Below, piece after piece: positions 56,962-64,000 of a stretch of 64,000 bases of DNA. Position numbers and translations under genes: made by a program. Numbering within the stretch: position 1 is the first letter of the stretch; every line of letters starts with the position of its first letter. The notes below the pieces were generated by a model, which worked only from the letters and a program-made list of their open reading frames with translations, had not been told where the DNA came from and searched no databases. The stretch is from Acinetobacter sp. ANC 3813 (GTDB lineage: Bacteria; Pseudomonadota; Gammaproteobacteria; Pseudomonadales; Moraxellaceae), in the NCBI RefSeq assembly GCF_002135435.1, contig NZ_NEGK01000004.1:124001-188000 (forward strand), read 5' to 3'.

Positions 56962-59586
56962 ATGTTTAAAAAAACTCTCTTCCAGCTTCACTGGTTCTTT
57001 GGAATCAGTGCCGGTTTAATCCTCTCCATTATGGGGATCACTGGCGCCATTTATTCCTACGAACAGCCGATTCAAAAATGGCTGAATCCTGAAAGCTATA
57101 CGGTTCAAGCCGAGCAAAAAGAAAAATTAACACCGGCGCAAATCTTTCAGCATTTCCAGCAAACCGATCCAAGTATTAAGATCAACAGCATTACCATCAC
57201 TCCTTCCGCTACCGAATCATCTACCGTCAATGTTGTGAAAGAAGGCGCCAGACGCGGCCACAATATGATGATTAATCCTTACTCTGCCGAAATTCTGCCA
57301 GAGCTCAAAGGCCGTGATTTCTTTCCATTTATTCAGAAGCTGCACCGCACGCTGACTGCTGGCGCGTTTGGTAAACAGCTGACTGGCGCATCTACCCTGA
57401 TCTTAATTTATTTTATTTTGAGCGGTATTTACCTGCGCTGGCCTAAAAAGCATTCGCTAAAACAGTGGGTCTTTGTTAAGCCAAAATTAAAAGGCCGCAA
57501 TTTTATCTGGGACCTGCATGCCGTCATCGGCACATGGGTCGCTGTCTTTTATTTAATACTGGCAATGACTGGTCTGTATTGGTCATATGACTGGTGGCGC
57601 AGCGGCATGTTTAAGGTATTGGGTGTAGAGCGGCCTCAGCCAGCCATGCAGGCTGAAGCTCAGCCTCAAGGCGGTCACAAGCCGCCGCAAAATGCTCAAT
57701 CCGCTGCGCAGCCTACGCCGCAAAATGCAGGTCATGGCGATGAGCAAGGTGAAGGCAAAAAGAAAAAAGGCCTGAAACCAGAACAGATCCATCTCGCTCT
57801 AACTCAAAGCTGGACGGGCTTTAATGCGCAAATTGGCCGTGAATACTCAAGTGTAACCTTTAATATTCCTAAAAAAGCCAATGGCGAATTGGAAATTCAA
57901 TTTGTCGATGCCGTGCCGCAGCATGAACGTGCGCGCAACAAAGCGACCTATGATTACACTGCTTCCAGCATCAAAAAACTAGAACTGTATGAAGACAAAA
58001 AGCTGAATGAAAAAATCATGACCAGCATGCTGCCTGTACACCGCGGCAGTTTCTTCGGCCCCGTGTATCAATTTGCAGTGGTGCTTGCTTCCCTGATGAT
58101 GCCGCTATTTTTTGTCACAGGCTGGATGCTATATTTAAAACGCCGCAAGCAAAAACGCTTAACCCTTGCTGCACGCAATCACTTAAATGCGGTGAGTACG
58201 GATCCAAATGCTCAGCCTTGGCTTATTGTCTATGCCTCACAAACTGGTGTTTCAGAACAGCTGGCTTGGCGTACCGCCACCAGTATGCAGGAAGCGCGTC
58301 AGCCCGTAACCGTAAAATCTGCACAGCAGCTGACTGCGGAAGATTTGAAACAGGCAGTTCAAGTGCTATTTGTCGCAAGCACTTACGGCACTGGTGAAGC
58401 GCCAGACCTTGCTTCAGTGTTTGAAAAGAAACACATGTCTCAATCTTTAGAACTGGGCCATTTAAAATATGCTGTGCTTGCACTTGGCTCTCAAGAATAT
58501 CCTGACAGCTACTGCGCCTTTGGCCACCGCATTGATGCTTGGCTTAAAAACAATGGCGCGGCTCGTTTCTTTGACCTGATTGAAGTCGATAATGCCAATG
58601 CCGCGGCGATCCAGCAATGGAATCAAGCGCTTGCAAAAGCATCAAAACTTGAACTGCAAGCCATGAATATCGAAAAAACCTTCGATACATGGACATTGAA
58701 AAAACGTAATGTGCTTAACCCAAATAGTCTGGGAGCACCAGCATTCAATCTTGAATTCAGCCCAGAACATGAAGTGCTTTGGCAAGCAGGTGACATTGCT
58801 GAAATTCAGCCAGGCAACAGCGCAGACCGCATTGATGCATTCTTAACACAGCATCAAATTCATGCCAGCACAACAGCAGATTCAAGCGGCCAAAATATTG
58901 CAGCCATGTTATGGAACCGTGATTTAACCGCAGAAGTTGAACCTTTTGCCAATATGGATCATCTGCTCGAACAGCTGCCAGTATTACCGTCACGCGAATA
59001 CTCCATTGCCAGCATTCCTGAGCAGCAAATGCTGCGCTTAGTGGTGCGCCAGCAATCTGATGCACAAGGGCAACTCGGCCTAGGTTCAGGCTGGCTGACT
59101 CAGCATACACAGATCAATCAGCAGATTGCCATGCGCATCCGCACCAATGAATCATTCCATCTGATTGCCGATAACCGACCAATGATTTTCATTGGCAATG
59201 GCACAGGCATCGCAGGTTTAATGAGTCTGCTTAGCGCGCGTATCCGCGCTGGCTATACCGACAACTGGCTAATCTTTGGCGAACGCCAGCATGACCATGA
59301 CTTCTTCTATCAAAGCACCGTAGAAGCATGGCAAAGCACAGGGATGCTCAAACGCCTAGACTTGGCTTTCTCACGCGATCAGGCAGAAAAAGTCTATGTT
59401 CATCATAAATTAACTGAGCAGGCTAACGAGCTCAAAGCTTGGATTGACAAAGGCGCTGCCCTCTATGTCTGCGGCAGCATCAATGGCATGGCCAGCGATG
59501 TTGATGCGGTCTTGATCAAGATTTTAGGTGAAAGCGCAGTAGAGCAGTTAAGACAGGACGGCCGTTACCGCCGCGATGTTTACTAA
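56962..59586 (+). CDS. PepSY-flavodoxin-FAD/NADPH reductase fusion, probable ferri-siderophore reductase
   Basis: An 874-residue membrane flavoprotein. It has a PepSY-associated membrane module (four helices: about 8-30, 140-162, 185-208 and 370-395), a low-complexity Gln/Pro/His-rich insert (about 225-270), a flavodoxin domain (WLIVYASQTGVSEQLAW, near 420), an FAD-binding part (SREYSIASIP) and an NADPH-binding part (IFIGNGTGIAGL, CGSINGMASDV). The last two resemble sulfite-reductase flavoprotein or P450 reductase. Electrons would flow NADPH-FAD-FMN across the membrane to a periplasmic ferric siderophore. A Fur-box-like site lies upstream. The ATG at 56962 is preferred to the TTG at 56953. 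Confidence 0.82.
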   Translation: MFKKTLFQLHWFFGISAGLILSIMGITGAIYSYEQPIQKWLNPESYTVQAEQKEKLTPAQIFQHFQQTDPSIKINSITITPSATESSTVNVVKEGARRGHNMMINPYSAEILPELKGRDFFPFIQKLHRTLTAGAFGKQLTGASTLILIYFILSGIYLRWPKKHSLKQWVFVKPKLKGRNFIWDLHAVIGTWVAVFYLILAMTGLYWSYDWWRSGMFKVLGVERPQPAMQAEAQPQGGHKPPQNAQSAAQPTPQNAGHGDEQGEGKKKKGLKPEQIHLALTQSWTGFNAQIGREYSSVTFNIPKKANGELEIQFVDAVPQHERARNKATYDYTASSIKKLELYEDKKLNEKIMTSMLPVHRGSFFGPVYQFAVVLASLMMPLFFVTGWMLYLKRRKQKRLTLAARNHLNAVSTDPNAQPWLIVYASQTGVSEQLAWRTATSMQEARQPVTVKSAQQLTAEDLKQAVQVLFVASTYGTGEAPDLASVFEKKHMSQSLELGHLKYAVLALGSQEYPDSYCAFGHRIDAWLKNNGAARFFDLIEVDNANAAAIQQWNQALAKASKLELQAMNIEKTFDTWTLKKRNVLNPNSLGAPAFNLEFSPEHEVLWQAGDIAEIQPGNSADRIDAFLTQHQIHASTTADSSGQNIAAMLWNRDLTAEVEPFANMDHLLEQLPVLPSREYSIASIPEQQMLRLVVRQQSDAQGQLGLGSGWLTQHTQINQQIAMRIRTNESFHLIADNRPMIFIGNGTGIAGLMSLLSARIRAGYTDNWLIFGERQHDHDFFYQSTVEAWQSTGMLKRLDLAFSRDQAEKVYVHHKLTEQANELKAWIDKGAALYVCGSINGMASDVDAVLIKILGESAVEQLRQDGRYRRDVY

Positions 59587-59597
59587 AGTGCTTTAAG

Positions 59598-59627
59598 AAA
59601 AAACCGAGCCTAGCCGCTCGGTTTTTT
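59598..59627 (+). terminator. Terminator after the reductase fusion
   Basis: AACCGAGC and GCTCGGTT around a 6-nt loop, followed by T. Confidence 0.88.
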
Positions 59628-59690
59628 TTGCCTGAATAAAACAGGCATCTTTGTTAAACTGCAACACAGTCTCAGGCTAATCAGCGCAGC

Positions 59691-60473
59691 ATGATGAAAA
59701 GAATTTTATTATCCATTACAGGCTGTGCCCTGCTCATCAACAGCTTATGGCTGCTCTCCTTAGGCAAAATCCATTTTGGCATTCTGCTGCCGATTGCCAT
59801 CAGTCTTGTTTTTATTGCCTGCGCTATATTCTATCCTGCGATACAGCGCGCATTAACTCAGTATCCTTGGCTGAAAAAAATATGGCAATGGTCTTGGGCC
59901 GCCTTCGGACTCTGGCTCATTTCATTGGCGGTCTTTTTTGCCTATTTGCAATATGCGGTTCAGCAATCTTCTTCAATACCGCAAGTCACAGCCATCATCG
60001 TTCTAGGCAGCGGAATAGAAAATGGACAGCCTTCGCCTACATTGAAGGCCCGTTTAGATGCTGCTGTGCCTGTGGTGCAACAAAATCCCCATGCTGCGCT
60101 GATCATGACAGGCGGTTTGGGGATGCATGAGCAGGTGTCTGAAGCTGCAGTAATGAAACAATATTTAGTTCAAAACTATCGTCTAACTGCTGAGCATATC
60201 TATTTAGAAGATCAAAGCACCAGCACAGCTCAAAACCTCAGCAACAGCAAGGTACTTTTAACAGCAATAAAGATCAGCTTGGATCAGCCGATAGCGATTG
60301 TGACCAGCGACTTTCACTTGCCGCGTGCGGCGGCAATTGCAAAACATGAAGGCTACCGCAATATTTACAGCGTCAGTGCGCCGACTCCGCTCTATATTCG
60401 CTACAATTCTTGGCTGCGCGAATATTTTGCCTATGCCAGCGGACTGCTACTGAATGAATATGAATTAAATTAA
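59691..60473 (+). CDS. ElyC/SanA/YdcF family protein (DUF218)
   Basis: A 260-residue inner-membrane protein. Two hydrophobic segments occur near residues 3-25 and 30-45, plus a third near 65-88, followed by a DUF218 domain: VLGSGIENGQPSPTLKARLDAAV, ALIMTGGLGMHEQVSEAAVMKQYL and LEDQSTSTAQNLSNSK. ElyC and SanA affect peptidoglycan and envelope assembly, possibly through lipid carriers. Its stop overlaps the convergent DUF2750 gene by 4 nt. Confidence 0.87.
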   Translation: MMKRILLSITGCALLINSLWLLSLGKIHFGILLPIAISLVFIACAIFYPAIQRALTQYPWLKKIWQWSWAAFGLWLISLAVFFAYLQYAVQQSSSIPQVTAIIVLGSGIENGQPSPTLKARLDAAVPVVQQNPHAALIMTGGLGMHEQVSEAAVMKQYLVQNYRLTAEHIYLEDQSTSTAQNLSNSKVLLTAIKISLDQPIAIVTSDFHLPRAAAIAKHEGYRNIYSVSAPTPLYIRYNSWLREYFAYASGLLLNEYELN

Positions 60474-60931
60474 TGAATCCGAATATTGCGAGGCAATGGA
60501 ATATTTACATCTTTGAAAATTTCAGGCTTTTGCACATAAACCTGATATAAATAATTTTTTAGGTCTAATAACAGTTTTTCAGGCGCAACCAGAATATTTT
60601 GCCCCTCTGGCGTTAAATCCATAGAGACAGAAGTATTGTTTTCACGCAGAAATGGAATCACTTTTTCGACAAAGTCTTTCAGGGTTATTTCCTGCACTTC
60701 ATAATTTGCCCAATTGTCTTTAATTAAAAGTTTTGCAAGGCTCTTATTTTTCCAGACGGCAAATGCTTTTTGACCGGTTGGGGTCGCGCATAATGCCCAG
60801 CCGTCTTGATACAGAGCCATCAAGCCTGCTTGCGCAACCATGGCTTCAATAAATTGTTTATAAATATCTTGAGGATTAGAAAGGGTTGTTAGAGTTTTTG
60901 TCGCTGCCTTGCGCTGATATGGATTTCTCAT
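60470..60931 (-). CDS. DUF2750 family protein
   Basis: A 153-residue soluble protein. The core (YKQFIEAMVAQAGLMALYQDGWALCATPTGQKAFAVWKNKSLAKLL) resembles DUF2750, whose members have a W-x-L...G pattern with unknown function. The name is from memory and moderately certain. It overlaps the DUF218 gene tail to tail by 4 nt, and the tRNA array ends about 90 bp upstream on the same strand. Confidence 0.65.
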   Translation of the reverse strand: MRNPYQRKAATKTLTTLSNPQDIYKQFIEAMVAQAGLMALYQDGWALCATPTGQKAFAVWKNKSLAKLLIKDNWANYEVQEITLKDFVEKVIPFLRENNTSVSMDLTPEGQNILVAPEKLLLDLKNYLYQVYVQKPEIFKDVNIPLPRNIRIH

Positions 60932-61017
60932 AGATTAAATTACGAATATTAAAATTATTATAGACGTTAAATTCTATGAAAAAATAATGTATTAGGCAAG
61001 CTTTAAGGAAGAAGATA

Positions 61018-61093
61018 TGGTGGGCGCTGACGGGATCGAACCGCCGACATTCTGCTTGTAAGGCAGACGCTCTACCAACTGAGCTAAGCGCCC
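61018..61093 (-). tRNA. tRNA-Val (anticodon UAC)
   Basis: 76 nt including encoded CCA. The acceptor GGGCGCT pairs with AGCGCCC, the anticodon loop is CTTACAA and the T-loop is GTTCGAT. This is the last tRNA of the array in transcription order. Confidence 0.95.
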
Positions 61094-61191
61094 TGAGCGA
61101 AGAGTAACAAAGCGAAGCTTTGTCTAAGCGCAAGAGAAAAATCGAAGACTTTTCTAAAGGCATTCTCTTGAACAGAGATTTTTAAGATAAA

Positions 61192-61268
61192 TGGCGCAGC
61201 GGACGGGACTCGAACCCGCGACCCCCGGCGTGACAGGCCGGTATTCTAACCAACTGAACTACCGCTGC
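61192..61268 (-). tRNA. tRNA-Asp (anticodon GUC)
   Basis: 77 nt including encoded CCA. The acceptor GCAGCGG pairs with CCGCTGC and the anticodon loop is CTGTCAC. Confidence 0.95.
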
Positions 61269-61314
61269 ATCACGTCACTTCTTTCGAAGTTACACTTTAT
61301 ATCTTAAAAAGATA

Positions 61315-61390
61315 TGGTGGGCGCTGACGGGATCGAACCGCCGACATTCTGCTTGTAAGGCAGACGCTCTACCAACTGAGCTAAGCGCCC
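61315..61390 (-). tRNA. tRNA-Val (anticodon UAC)
   Basis: 76 nt, identical by eye to the other tRNA-Val copies in the array. Confidence 0.95.
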
Positions 61391-61421
61391 TTTAAGGGTT
61401 TGTTGCATTTATTCTTTGAAA

Positions 61422-61498
61422 TGGCGCAGCGGACGGGACTCGAACCCGCGACCCCCGGCGTGACAGGCCGGTATTCTAACCAACTGAACTACCGCTGC
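61422..61498 (-). tRNA. tRNA-Asp (anticodon GUC)
   Basis: 77 nt, identical by eye to the other tRNA-Asp copies in the array. Confidence 0.95.
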
Positions 61499-61510
61499 AT
61501 CACAAAGAAA

Positions 61511-61586
61511 TGGTGGGCGCTGACGGGATCGAACCGCCGACATTCTGCTTGTAAGGCAGACGCTCTACCAACTGAGCTAAGCGCCC
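61511..61586 (-). tRNA. tRNA-Val (anticodon UAC)
   Basis: 76 nt, only 12 nt from the preceding tRNA-Asp. Confidence 0.95.
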
Positions 61587-61607
61587 TCAAAAGATCTATC
61601 ATGTAAA

Positions 61608-61684
61608 TGGCGCAGCGGACGGGACTCGAACCCGCGACCCCCGGCGTGACAGGCCGGTATTCTAACCAACTGAACTACCGCTGC
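61608..61684 (-). tRNA. tRNA-Asp (anticodon GUC)
   Basis: 77 nt with encoded CCA. Confidence 0.95.
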
Positions 61685-61733
61685 ATCTACACAATGTCGC
61701 AATTGTGGTTCAAACGAATATTAAGATTTAAAG

Positions 61734-61810
61734 TGGCGCAGCGGACGGGACTCGAACCCGCGACCCCCGGCGTGACAGGCCGGTATTCTAACCAACTGAA
61801 CTACCGCTGC
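61734..61810 (-). tRNA. tRNA-Asp (anticodon GUC)
   Basis: 77 nt. This copy follows another tRNA-Asp directly, the only break in the Val/Asp alternation. Confidence 0.95.
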
Positions 61811-61836
61811 ACTTAAATCTTAACGCTGAAAAAGCT

Positions 61837-61912
61837 TGGTGGGCGCTGACGGGATCGAACCGCCGACATTCTGCTTGTAAGGCAGACGCTCTACCAACTG
61901 AGCTAAGCGCCC
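61837..61912 (-). tRNA. tRNA-Val (anticodon UAC)
   Basis: 76 nt. This is the first tRNA of the array in transcription order; its promoter lies just upstream. Confidence 0.95.
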
Positions 61913-62319
61913 TTTCAAAACGTCTTCATCGTTTGATGAGGTGCATTATAGAGAATCCTCACTGAGTGTCAAACGCTTTTCTGCGAGTTTTCCACTTTTT
62001 AAGCCTGAGTGATTAAAAAATAGGTGATCTGCTGTAAAAAACTGCATTTTTTGTATAATTTTTAAATGCATAACTCATTTTAAAAGTATTACGACCGATT
62101 TTTTTCAAGAAAAAATACTGCTTTTGATCAACTCAATTCTATATATCTGCCAAGTTTGACTATTTTACATGCAGCTCAAATCAATTTTAAAAAATTATTG
62201 AGGATTCATGTAACTGTATTGTCTTTTGAGCAGATTATGCTGTTTAGAAAAACACCTCAAAAACTGAAGTTTCGGCTATCACGCATAACTATAGGCAAAA
62301 TTGTATCGATGCTTTTGCC
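61913..62319. other. Intergenic region upstream of the tRNA array
   Basis: About 400 bp. It holds the tRNA promoter (61945-61972) and A+T-rich DNA between it and the stop of the L,D-transpeptidase gene. A short inverted repeat TGCATTT...AAATGCA occurs near 62043-62070; nothing else was recognised. Confidence 0.5.
61945..61972 (-). promoter_or_regulatory. Consensus sigma-70 promoter of the tRNA array
   Basis: On the minus strand TTGACA (61967-61972) and TATAAT (61945-61950) are both perfect and 16 bp apart. Transcription would start about 25 bp before the first tRNA-Val. Confidence 0.88.
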
Positions 62320-62811
62320 TTATTCGACAATATTGACCAAGGCCCCTTCTGGAATCAGTTCAAACAGCTCTGCTATTTCTTCGTTACGCATGCGAATGCA
62401 GCCATGCGACAGCGGGATGCCCATCTGTTCAGATTCTGGCGTGCCATGTATATAGATATAGCGATTATAGGTATCGCAGCCATCGCCCAAATTAAAGCCT
62501 TGTTCTAAACCACGCAGCCACAATATCCGCGATAAAATCCAATCTCTATCAGGATGTTCTGCAGCAAATTGCGCACTATAAATTTCTCCAGTCGGCTGAC
62601 GGGCAATAAAAACACTATTTAAAGGCAAGTCTTGGCCAAACTTTTCTGCAACAGTATGCCAGCCGCGCGGTGTTTTGCCGCTGTTCTCTGCTTCACCAAT
62701 CCCGTTTTTTCCTGTAGAAATCACGTAAAATTTATTCAGCTTATTTAAGCTCAGCGTTTGGTGTTTTAAATCAATTGTGATATCGGCCTGCTCAGGCGAA
62801 TAATGCGTCAT
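62320..62811 (-). CDS. L,D-transpeptidase
   Basis: A 163-residue YkuD-domain protein. The catalytic motif is HGTPESEQMG...SHGCIRM, with the nucleophilic Cys in SHGCIR. No signal peptide or LysM domain is visible; an unusual export route or a cytoplasmic role is possible. The family makes 3-3 peptidoglycan cross-links or attaches lipoproteins. Its ATG overlaps the stop of the YbaN-like gene by 4 nt, so the pair is translationally coupled. Confidence 0.88.
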   Translation of the reverse strand: MTHYSPEQADITIDLKHQTLSLNKLNKFYVISTGKNGIGEAENSGKTPRGWHTVAEKFGQDLPLNSVFIARQPTGEIYSAQFAAEHPDRDWILSRILWLRGLEQGFNLGDGCDTYNRYIYIHGTPESEQMGIPLSHGCIRMRNEEIAELFELIPEGALVNIVE

Positions 62812-63209
62812 TTTGTGTTCTCAGTTTTATCGGCATTTAAAAGCGCTTGATGCTGCGGTTCAGGACGCATCCACAGCCAAATTGCCACCAAAAGCATGGT
62901 CACATCTGTAAAAATTTTAATGGCGAGCGGCGCATTGGTAAAGAACATAATTATGGCGCTGACCAGCATCATGCTGCTGGCAATCCATTTTGCTTTGCGG
63001 GGCACTGTGCCATTTTCACGCCATGCACGCAATGTTGCGCCATATTTAGGATGATTCAGCAGCCATGCATCCATTTGCGGCCAGCCTTTTGATGCAGCCC
63101 AAGCCGCTAAAATAAGAAAAACGGTTGTCGGCATGCCGGGCAATATTGCGCCTATAAAACCAAGAATGACAAAAATCACCACAAGGCTCCGCCAAAACAA
63201 CGTTTTCAT
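62808..63209 (-). CDS. YbaN family inner-membrane protein (DUF454)
   Basis: A 133-residue membrane protein with a hydrophobic N-terminus (MKTLFWRSLVVIFVILGFIGAILPGMPTTVFLILAAWAASKG) and two further helices near residues 75-115. The PGxPTTxFLLxAAWxxSKG core is the YbaN/DUF454 signature. The function is unknown. The start at 63209 is preferred; GGGATGCGGC precedes it. It is the first gene of an operon with the L,D-transpeptidase. Confidence 0.85.
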   Translation of the reverse strand: MKTLFWRSLVVIFVILGFIGAILPGMPTTVFLILAAWAASKGWPQMDAWLLNHPKYGATLRAWRENGTVPRKAKWIASSMMLVSAIIMFFTNAPLAIKIFTDVTMLLVAIWLWMRPEPQHQALLNADKTENTK

Positions 63210-63295
63210 GCCGCATCCCACATTACAGATTTAAGGTAGTATAAAGTGTTTTTGCACATTATCCGTTGTTATTCTGCACTTTCCTTGGGCGACGC

Positions 63296-64000
63296 ATGCA
63301 CCTTCATTTTTTAGATCACGATTTTGATGAACGCTGGCTGGAACTTTCACAGCCCATGGTTCGCCAGCTGGCATTCAGTGTCGGCAGCGCCAATATTCTG
63401 CGCAGTCTGCCTCAGGAACTGCCAATAACGCACGCTTTTCAATTTCATAACGATGACGTTTGGCGCAAGCATTTAACACATTATTGGCCTCGCCTGCAGT
63501 ATTTAGATCAGCATCCAGATGAACTGCTTGAATTCCTGCAAAAATTAAAAAGCACTCGGCTTGGCTTGCGCTTTGAAATGTTCATTTGGTTTTGGCTGCT
63601 GGAACAGCAATACCATCCTTATGAATTATTAGGCCACAGCATTCAAAAAATTGATGGCGCCAGAACTGTAGGTGAATTAGATTTTGTGCTCAAAAATACT
63701 GAAACAAATGAAATTGAGCATTGGGAAGTCGCGCTTAAATATTATCTCGCTGAACGCGATCTGTCTTTGCCCTTCTGGTATGGACTGAACCGTAGTGACA
63801 CACTGAGCCGAAAACTGCATCATTTTACCCAAAAGCAATTCCAATTTTCTGAGGCGCTTGAACATCAAATTTCACGCCGCTACTGCATTTTAAAAGGTCA
63901 GCTATATTTGCCAGCCGCCCAGCACATACATACACTGCCAGACTGGATCAATCCTGCACGCAGAATGGGACTTTGGGCGCAGCAGCACCCTGCAGCAGCG
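63296..64000 (+). CDS. DUF1853 family protein, partial
   Basis: The first 235 codons of a protein that continues beyond the window. The start ATG at 63296 (MHLHFLDHDFDERWLELSQPMVRQLAFS) and the later segment GARTVGELDFVLKNTETNEIEHWEVALKYYL match DUF1853. The ELDF...WEVALKYY pattern has the D...ExK arrangement of a PD-(D/E)XK nuclease-like fold; activity is unproven. It is divergent from the YbaN operon. Confidence 0.8.
   Translation, partial: MHLHFLDHDFDERWLELSQPMVRQLAFSVGSANILRSLPQELPITHAFQFHNDDVWRKHLTHYWPRLQYLDQHPDELLEFLQKLKSTRLGLRFEMFIWFWLLEQQYHPYELLGHSIQKIDGARTVGELDFVLKNTETNEIEHWEVALKYYLAERDLSLPFWYGLNRSDTLSRKLHHFTQKQFQFSEALEHQISRRYCILKGQLYLPAAQHIHTLPDWINPARRMGLWAQQHPAAA

Noticed and set aside
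61400..61816. Two plus-strand frames reading MAQRTGLEPATPGVTGRYSN-type protein
   Set aside because: They are the reverse complement of the tRNA-Asp and tRNA-Val genes, a well-known source of false protein annotations.

Overview
The window looks like a chromosomal segment of an Acinetobacter species (Moraxellaceae). This rests on the moderate-to-low G+C, a DcaP-like porin with an N-terminal coiled coil, the set of Acinetobacter-type orphan genes, Fur boxes of the usual gammaproteobacterial form, and dif/pdif sites with the arms known from Acinetobacter. Most of it is core or metabolic DNA: single genes or 2-3 gene operons separated by clear rho-independent terminators. No complete insertion sequence, prophage, rRNA operon or CRISPR array was seen.

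Layout. 1-9 kb: exported amidase (cut by the window edge), beta-carbonic anhydrase, a lipase-like hydrolase with an unknown partner, a Fur-box TonB-dependent receptor, nfuA and a rhomboid protease. 9-18 kb: Fur-box siderophore-binding protein, an uncharacterised Rossmann-like protein, a PiT phosphate transporter with a Pho box, and metH. 17.8-19.4 kb: an A+T-rich two-gene insert (Ser/Thr protein kinase plus a DUF3010-like protein), next to a dispersed C/G-rich repeat. 19.7-34 kb: dihydroxyacetone kinase, two diguanylate cyclases, peptide deformylase, DedA, an MFS symporter, a crotonase, an alpha/beta hydrolase, a GNAT, an FKBP and YaeQ. 34.2-35.1 kb: three dif-like Xer sites bounding two tiny cassettes, one with an intact SMI1/KNR4-type immunity gene and one with a nonsense-mutated small immunity-like gene. 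35-48 kb: a CobW GTPase, a small secreted protein, an orphan MhpA-like hydroxylase, a FeeM-like acyltransferase, GST, a TetR-MFS-LysR operon with an 18-bp operator, a lipoprotein, a thioesterase, a patatin lipoprotein and ChrA. 48-60 kb: GltS, a DcaP-like porin, nitroreductase, a Bcr/CflA efflux pump, a YccS-like protein, a YcxB-like protein and a Fur-box PepSY/flavodoxin/reductase fusion. 60-64 kb: an ElyC/SanA-like DUF218 protein, a DUF2750 protein, an eight-tRNA Val/Asp array, an L,D-transpeptidase with a YbaN-like gene, and a partial DUF1853 gene.

How the genes work together. An iron theme is spread over three separate Fur-box loci: outer-membrane receptor (4.7 kb), periplasmic binding protein (9.2 kb) and membrane reductase fusion (57 kb). 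NfuA fits the same physiology. The most unusual part is the dif-site cluster at 34.2-35.1 kb. One of its sites (35058-35085) could be the chromosomal dif, which would place the replication terminus here, with the immunity cassettes captured by XerC/D recombination. The kinase/DUF3010 pair is the second candidate for an undescribed system.

Limits. Family names come from motif recognition by eye; no database search was run. Start codons were chosen from Shine-Dalgarno spacing and signal-peptide shape and may be off by a few codons.
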